64,000 nt of DNA, taken from Nocardioides cynanchi (GTDB taxonomy: Bacteria; Actinomycetota; Actinomycetes; Propionibacteriales; Nocardioidaceae). Shown one piece after another: positions 59,102 to 64,000 of this stretch (position 1 is the stretch's first letter; every line of letters begins with the position of its first letter). Where the stretch lies: positions 1,798,001 to 1,862,000 of the forward strand of contig NZ_CP044344.1 in NCBI RefSeq assembly GCF_008761635.1, written 5' to 3'. A model generated the notes under the pieces. It was not told the DNA's origin and did not search any database. It saw only the letters and a list, made by a program, of their open reading frames with translations. The position numbers were made by a program, and so were the translations under genes.

Positions 59102-60898
59102 TCACTCGCCGGCATCCCAGGGCCGGGCCAGACGCACCGAGGCCTCGAACATCAGGGCGTGCACGAACGCCTGGGGCAGGTTGCCGCGCAGCTGACGCTG
59201 GGTGACGTCGTACTCCTCGGAGAAGAGCGCTGGTGGCCCGCAAGCGGCCCGGTTGCGCTCGAAGTAGCGGACCGCCGCGAGCGTGTCCCCCTGCTGGTGG
59301 CTCGCCAGCGCGGCCAGGAACCCGCACAGCAGGAACGCGCCCTCGGCGTCGCCCAAGGGACCGGGCGCCTGTCGGAAGCGGTAGACGTAGCCTTCCTGGT
59401 CCAGCTCGTCGAGCACGGCTGCCAGGGTGGCCCTGGTGCGAGGGTCGTCCGCCGCGAGGGCGCCGCGGATGCCGGGCAGCAGGAGCGCAGCGTCCACCCG
59501 AGGGTCCTCCGGGGTCCGCTGCCAGCGACCCGTCGGGTGGGTCGAGTGGGCGGCGGTCTCGGCCAGGATGGCCTCGGCCAGGGCCAGCCACTCGCCGGTA
59601 CGACGGGACGGCGTACCCGGAGCGCGGCTGGCCGCGCGCAGCCCGGCGACGCAGATCAGGCGGCTCTGGCTCCAGTGCTGGTCGTCGAGCTCCCAGATCC
59701 CGGCCTCGGGCTTTCCCCATCGAGCGGCAATGACGTCGGCGGCCGTCTCTGCTGCCCTCCAGCCGTCCGCGTCCAGGTGGTCATGGCGTGCGGCCGCCGC
59801 GAACAGGAGCAACGACTCGCCGAACGTGTCCAGCTGCGACTGGGCGTTGACGTGGTTGCCGACGATGTCGTCCCCACCCGGGTAGCCGGGCAGGTGCAGT
59901 GGCCGCTGGTCCGGCACGCGGCCGCCCGTGGTGGTGTAGGCGGGACTGAGGTTCGGGCCGTCGTCCAGGAGCCGGCCGGATACGAAGCGGACGGCCTCGT
60001 CCATCAGCGGGTGGGGTCCCGCGGCAGCGATCGCCTCTCCGGCGAAGCACTGGTCACGGATCCACACGTAGCGGTAGTCGTAGTCGCGGCCCTGGCCCGC
60101 GCGCTCCGGCAGGCTCATGGTGGCCGCGGCGACCATCCCGCCGCCGGAGCTGGTCAGACCCCGCAGCACTGCGTACGCGTGCCGGGTGTCGTGAGGGGCG
60201 AGCGTGTCAGTGAACTCCGGCACGGCATCGCCCCAGGCCTGCTCGGTGGCGCGCCATGCGTCATCGGCGCGGACCGGCTCGGCCGGGAGCGCCTGCTCCG
60301 ACAGCTCCAGCACGAGGTCGTGGTGATGCCCGGCCGGAACCGTCAGGTCCATCGTCAGCGCCTCGCCGCCCTCCGTGCCACCCCCAGGCCTGGCCTGGCC
60401 CGCCCCGGACCAGCGCACGTGGAGCCGGCCCGTCTTACCGGTCCAGATCCCCTCACCCCGGTCGAGGTGCCCGAAGGAGCTGCTGCCGAAGCCGGCCCGG
60501 GCGTCGAGGCGCACCCGGACCGAAGCGTCGCCCTGGACGGCGACGATGCGGCGTAGCAGCACCGCCCGACCCGCCTCGCCCGGGAAGGCCAGCGCCTCAC
60601 GGCACTCGATGATCCCGGCCTCGGTGACCCACCGGGAGCGCCAGATCAAGGACCCGTCCTCGTAGTAGCCGCCCCACACGAAGCGAGCATCGGTCGGGGT
60701 GACGGCGTACATGCCGGCGCCGCCTATCAGCGAGGAGAAGACGGCGTCGCTGTCCCAGCGTGGCGCACTCATCCACACGATGTCCCCACGCGGCCCCACC
60801 AGCGCGCCGCGTTCGCCGTCGGCCAGCAGGGCGTACTCGCGCAGCACCTGCAGCGGGAACTCCGCGGCGTCCCTGTCGGTGATCCGGGTTCCTGTCAT
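59102..60898 (-). CDS. Glycoside hydrolase family 15 protein (glucoamylase/trehalase-like)
   Basis: The 598-aa protein has an N-terminal beta domain (1-215; DGERGALVGPRGDIVWMSAPRWDSDAVFSSL is the family opening, shown in part) and an (alpha/alpha)6 barrel. DYRYVWIRDQCFAGEAI is the substrate-subsite motif, and GPLGDAEGAFLLCGFLAALA lies near the end of the catalytic domain. No signal peptide is seen, so it acts in the cytosol. Actinobacterial members include GH15 trehalases and alpha-glucosidases. It is 14 nt downstream of the molybdo-oxidoreductase gene, in one operon. Substrate is not certain. Confidence 0.87.
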   Translation of the reverse strand: MTGTRITDRDAAEFPLQVLREYALLADGERGALVGPRGDIVWMSAPRWDSDAVFSSLIGGAGMYAVTPTDARFVWGGYYEDGSLIWRSRWVTEAGIIECREALAFPGEAGRAVLLRRIVAVQGDASVRVRLDARAGFGSSSFGHLDRGEGIWTGKTGRLHVRWSGAGQARPGGGTEGGEALTMDLTVPAGHHHDLVLELSEQALPAEPVRADDAWRATEQAWGDAVPEFTDTLAPHDTRHAYAVLRGLTSSGGGMVAAATMSLPERAGQGRDYDYRYVWIRDQCFAGEAIAAAGPHPLMDEAVRFVSGRLLDDGPNLSPAYTTTGGRVPDQRPLHLPGYPGGDDIVGNHVNAQSQLDTFGESLLLFAAAARHDHLDADGWRAAETAADVIAARWGKPEAGIWELDDQHWSQSRLICVAGLRAASRAPGTPSRRTGEWLALAEAILAETAAHSTHPTGRWQRTPEDPRVDAALLLPGIRGALAADDPRTRATLAAVLDELDQEGYVYRFRQAPGPLGDAEGAFLLCGFLAALASHQQGDTLAAVRYFERNRAACGPPALFSEEYDVTQRQLRGNLPQAFVHALMFEASVRLARPWDAGE

Positions 60899-60911
60899 CG
60901 TGCACCCATTC

Positions 60912-62402
60912 CTAGATTCCTGCGGCGTCGGCGTAGAACTGCTGGTCCTCGCGCCAGCCGCCCATGCCCATGCCGATGTCGTTGATGTCCTCGACGAACT
61001 CGATCCCGCAGATCCACTTGACCATCTTGAAACCGAGCTGGGTCTCGATCCGCACGCGCAGCGGGGCTCCGTGCTCCACGGGCAGCGGGGACCCGTTCAT
61101 CTCCAGGGCCAGGATCGTCTGGGGGTTCGATGCGAGGTGGAGCGGGATGGTCTCGTAGAAGAAGCCGTAACGCCCCTCCCCCTCGGTCAGGCCCTTGTCG
61201 TCCATGGCGTAGAAGACGACGTACCGTGCGACGGGGGCGGGCCCGACCTCCTCCATCAGCCGCACCAACGGAACGCCGGCCCATTCGGCCACGGCCGTCC
61301 AGCCCTGGATGCAGTTGTGCTTGGTGACCTGTCGCTGCTCGCCGAGGCCACGCAGCTCTCTCAGAGTCAGGTTCATCGGGCGGGCCACCAGTCCCCCGAC
61401 GCTGAGCCGGAACGCCCGGAAGTCGTCGGCTGCCAGTGCTTGGTACTCCTCACCGGTGGGCGGATAGCCGTTGACCCGGTGGTACGGCGAGATGTCCTCG
61501 GCCCCGAACCGCTGACGGGAGGTGAGACGTCGGGAGAGCAGCCGCTCGAAGGGGTCGACGACGAGACCAAGCAGCCGCTGGGTGCGCCGGCGGTGGCGCA
61601 GTGAGAACCAGCAGATCACCACGTGGAAGACCACGATCGCGAGCAGCCCGGTCACGCCGATGCCCAGGGCCAGTCTCCGGTCCGCATCGGGGTTGCCGAG
61701 CACGATGGTGGCCAGCTCGGTGGGCAGGCCGTGCACGATCACCATGCCCACGTGCAGGACGATGAAGACGCCGAAGGCGCACATTCCCAGGAAGTGCAGG
61801 CTGCGCGCCCCCTGTTTGCCCCCGAAGAGCCTGCCATACCAGGGAAAGCGCGCCAGCAGACTCGGCGACATGGCGGCGCCGGTCGCGATCTGGAGCGGGG
61901 CCAGGAGGAAGATCACCACGAAGTACGCCAGCTTCTGGGCCGGCTCGAACGGCTGCCCGGGGATCGTCGCCGGGATCCGGAACCGGAGATAAGTGCCGAT
62001 GGAGTTGATCGAGTCCGGCACCAGCGACCAGTGCGTGGGGATCAAGTAGTGCCAGTAGCCCGTCGCGAAGACGAGAGCGACGTAGACAGCACCTGTGAGG
62101 ATCCAGAACTGGACGGTCATGAAGTGCCAGTGCCGGCCCAGCCCCAGGTTCTTCCGCCCGGGTAGCGCCAGCAGTGGCGACCAGGACTCCTCCTCGTCGA
62201 GCGAGGTCCACGGCGTGCGTGAGTCGGCGCCGAACACCTTCTTCGAGAACCGCAGCCACTCGCGACCCGGGGGGCAGCCGTCGTCCCAATACAGCTTGGG
62301 AAACGCCGAGAGGACCTCGATGCCGGAGCGGAACAGCAAGACCATGAAGAAGATGTTCAGGAAGTGGGTGACGACGACCCAGTACGGGAAGAACTCAGGC
62401 AC
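60912..62402 (-). CDS. Fusion of cytochrome b561-like membrane domain and sulfite-oxidase-type molybdopterin domain
   Basis: The 496-aa protein has an N-terminal segment with a helix (5-25), then four or more membrane helices (about 92-280) with His in GRHWHFMT, LHFLGMCAFGVFIVLHVGMVIVHG and VFHVVICW suited to b-type haem. Residues about 300-496 are a sulfite-oxidase-fold molybdopterin domain: LTLRELRGL, then C364 in KHNCIQGWTAVAEW as Mo ligand, and VRIETQLGFKMVKWI. Separate proteins do these jobs in YedYZ (MsrPQ). Here both sit in one chain. It probably exchanges electrons with quinol while reducing or oxidising a small molecule. The physiological substrate is unknown. Confidence 0.88.
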   Translation of the reverse strand: MPEFFPYWVVVTHFLNIFFMVLLFRSGIEVLSAFPKLYWDDGCPPGREWLRFSKKVFGADSRTPWTSLDEEESWSPLLALPGRKNLGLGRHWHFMTVQFWILTGAVYVALVFATGYWHYLIPTHWSLVPDSINSIGTYLRFRIPATIPGQPFEPAQKLAYFVVIFLLAPLQIATGAAMSPSLLARFPWYGRLFGGKQGARSLHFLGMCAFGVFIVLHVGMVIVHGLPTELATIVLGNPDADRRLALGIGVTGLLAIVVFHVVICWFSLRHRRRTQRLLGLVVDPFERLLSRRLTSRQRFGAEDISPYHRVNGYPPTGEEYQALAADDFRAFRLSVGGLVARPMNLTLRELRGLGEQRQVTKHNCIQGWTAVAEWAGVPLVRLMEEVGPAPVARYVVFYAMDDKGLTEGEGRYGFFYETIPLHLASNPQTILALEMNGSPLPVEHGAPLRVRIETQLGFKMVKWICGIEFVEDINDIGMGMGGWREDQQFYADAAGI

Positions 62403-62485
62403 GCACCTGCTCCTCTTCTCGAACGAAACTGACCGTTCGTGGCTGCGAGCGTCTCAACGGTGCCGCCCGACGTCATTGAGCGTAT

Positions 62486-62500
62486 GCGCAATGTTTGCGC
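62486..62500. promoter_or_regulatory. Perfect palindrome GCGCAA-TGT-TTGCGC, MarR-box-like (copy D)
   Basis: Six-bp arms and a 3-nt spacer lie between the molybdo-oxidoreductase start (62402) and the small plus-strand gene start (62531). The core GCAA-N3-TTGC is the same as at 58511-58521. It is the most symmetrical of the four related sites and probably a true operator. Confidence 0.6.
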
Positions 62501-62530
62501 TATGGCAAATACCCGTGCCACACTGGACAG

Positions 62531-62833
62531 ATGTCAGCGACGGAGCCCGGTCCTCAGGTCCGGCTCGCCGACCTGCGTTCGACGCTCTTGGGCGGCCGTG
62601 GCCCCGGTGCCTCCGCTACGGAAATCGAGGCTCACACCAGGCGTGCGCGGACGCCGAGGGCATCGCAGGCATCCGAGAACCCGAGCCGGAGGCGTGCCGC
62701 GCTGACCGGCGCCGTCGTCGCCCTCTCCACCCGGGCGGTCGTGACCCGGCTGCTGGAGGCCCGGAGAGCCGCCCGTAGGCCGAGGCCGAGCACGGCCTCG
62801 CCACGCGCCCACGAACCGAAGGACACCACATGA
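62531..62833 (+). CDS. Possible small basic protein ahead of galM-like gene
   Basis: A 100-codon frame starts at ATG 62531, and its stop overlaps the next start as ATGA, which supports translation. The product is Arg/Ala-rich with one moderately hydrophobic stretch (AALTGAVVALSTRAVVTRLL, about 57-76) and a Pro-rich tail. No Shine-Dalgarno is visible and no family is recognised. It may be a real small gene, a leader peptide or chance. Confidence 0.35.
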   Translation: MSATEPGPQVRLADLRSTLLGGRGPGASATEIEAHTRRARTPRASQASENPSRRRAALTGAVVALSTRAVVTRLLEARRAARRPRPSTASPRAHEPKDTT

Positions 62834-63750
62834 CCCGATCACCCTCAGGTGTGCAGTTCGAGCTCAGCCTCGGGGAGCAATGCGCGACCGTCGTCGAGGT
62901 CGGTGGTGGCATCCGCGAGTACCGCGTGGGTGACCGCGACGTCCTCGAGCCCTACTCCCCCGACCAGATGTGTGACGGCGCCCATGGTGCCCCGTTGATC
63001 CCCTGGCCGAACCGCCTGGCCGATGGGCGCTACGCCTTCGACGGCACCGACTACCAGACCGCGCTCACGGAGCCGGACAAGCGCAACGCCATCCACGGCT
63101 TCCTGCGTTGGCGATCGTGGCTCGCCGTCGAGCGCGCGAAGGACCAGGTCGTGATGGCCACCACCCTCCATCCCCTCCCGGGATACCCCTTCAGCCTCGA
63201 CGTGCAGATCGGCTACCGCCTCGGTGCCGGCGGGCTCACCGTCACCACCACCGCCACGAACGTCGGCGATCAGCCGTGCCCGTACGGCAGTGGGCAGCAC
63301 CCTTATCTCTCCCCCGGCCAGGGACGGATCGACGAGTGCGCCCTCCAGCTGCCGGCGGACACCCGGATCCTGACCGACTCCGACCGTCAGCTACCCGTCG
63401 GACGTGAGGGCGTGGTCGACACGGCCTTCGACTTCCGTCAGGAGAGGCGGCTCGGCGATCTCGAGGTCGACGACGCCTTCACCGACCTCCATCGTGCCGC
63501 CGACGGCCTCGCCCGGGTTCGGCTGACCGGAAGCGACGACCGCACCGCCCAGCTGTGGGTGGATGACTCCTACCACGTCATCGAGATCTTCACCGGAGAC
63601 ACCCTCGCCGACGATCGACGTCGCAGGGGGCTGGGCGTCGAGCCCATGACCTGTCCCCCGAACGCGTTCCATAGCGGAGACCACGTGATCCGTTTGCAGC
63701 CCGGGATGTCCGCCACCTCGAGCTGGGGGGCCACGCTGACCCCGTCATGA
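62830..63750 (+). CDS. Aldose 1-epimerase family protein
   Basis: The 306-aa beta-sandwich protein has GalM catalytic and binding residues: H89 in NAIHGFLRW (substrate His), H157 in GSGQHPYLS (general acid), and the catalytic Glu in LGVEPMTCPPNAF near residue 270. PLIPWPNRLADGRYAFDG is the conserved N-terminal Arg motif. It should interconvert sugar anomers, feeding enzymes specific for one form, such as sugar oxidoreductases. It diverges from the molybdo-oxidoreductase/GH15 operon and is probably under the same operator. Confidence 0.9.
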   Translation: MTRSPSGVQFELSLGEQCATVVEVGGGIREYRVGDRDVLEPYSPDQMCDGAHGAPLIPWPNRLADGRYAFDGTDYQTALTEPDKRNAIHGFLRWRSWLAVERAKDQVVMATTLHPLPGYPFSLDVQIGYRLGAGGLTVTTTATNVGDQPCPYGSGQHPYLSPGQGRIDECALQLPADTRILTDSDRQLPVGREGVVDTAFDFRQERRLGDLEVDDAFTDLHRAADGLARVRLTGSDDRTAQLWVDDSYHVIEIFTGDTLADDRRRRGLGVEPMTCPPNAFHSGDHVIRLQPGMSATSSWGATLTPS

Positions 63751-64000
63751 CCTCCGTCGTCATTGTTCGCCAGTTGAAGGAGCGCCACCCGGAAAGCCGA
63801 CGAACCCCACCAGCGGGAGGTAGTCCCTAGGTGACGTCGACGCCCAAGCGGTCCACGTTCTCACCGAACAGCCCTGCACGTGCACATTCGGCGCCCTTGC
63901 ATCCTGGACACGCTCTACGGACAGATTGCTTCGATCGCCGTTGGCTCCGTGTCCCGCCGCCTCGTCATGTAACCGTGAACCCTCGCCTCGGCGGATCTAT
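63751..64000. other. Right-end stretch without a confirmed gene
   Basis: No supported gene is seen. A GTG at 63831 with GGGAGG 10 nt upstream opens a frame that runs to the window edge (about 56 codons), but its Pro/Arg/His-rich translation matches nothing and is not counted as a gene. Confidence 0.4.

Noticed and set aside
62531-62833. Toxin-antitoxin or leader-peptide function for the small basic frame
   Set aside because: No partner, no amino-acid run and no known fold; kept only as a low-confidence gene.

Overview
The window is high-GC DNA with short intergenic gaps, frequent 4-nt ATGA/GTGA start-stop overlaps and GTG/TTG starts. The gene content is typical of actinobacteria: MocR and MarR regulators, an NAD-dependent Fds formate dehydrogenase, an HspR-type MerR and a 14-helix efflux protein. 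An aerobic soil or sediment actinomycete of the Nocardioidaceae type is the best guess. That is an inference from content; no rRNA or marker gene is present.

Region 1 (1-32.9 kb) looks like chromosomal backbone. It holds a LacI regulator with a truncated GH39 glycosidase. A lipid/cell-envelope run follows (UbiE-type methyltransferase, polytopic membrane protein, MurG/MGDG-synthase-like glycosyltransferase, polysaccharide deacetylase). Next come a SNF2 helicase, an MFS-cNMP-patatin fusion, an MBL hydrolase and a GNAT. A MocR regulator diverges from an mmsA, omega-aminotransferase and AGE-epimerase operon. A sugar-nucleotide operon (HAD, mannose-1-P guanylyltransferase, WecB-like epimerase) precedes Hsp20/MerR and the complete fdsGBAD operon. 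The region ends with a kinase-aminotransferase fusion and two secreted proteins.

At 32,974-33,008 lies a bare 3' part of a tRNA gene (T-arm and acceptor 3' strand), still followed by its terminator. This is the usual scar at one edge of an element inserted into a tRNA. No integrase is visible.

Region 2 (33.0-64 kb) is an accessory-looking, redox-centred block. It carries MarR, narK, narGHJI, a hemerythrin and a cupin; a NarL-type two-component system; a secreted AOC-barrel protein; a DUF421 pair; an SDR; two further MarR regulators and a ClC channel. Then comes a minus-strand operon: membrane protein, gluconate-dehydrogenase subunit 3, GMC oxidoreductase, TPP enzyme, enolase-superfamily protein. 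A fourth MarR diverges from it. Finally there is a molybdopterin/cytochrome b561 oxidoreductase with GH15, divergent from an aldose 1-epimerase. Three of the MarR proteins share an SNASR-type recognition helix. Their promoters, and that of the molybdo-oxidoreductase, share a CGCAAGTATTG-like element, so this block may be one regulon for alternative electron donors and acceptors under stress.
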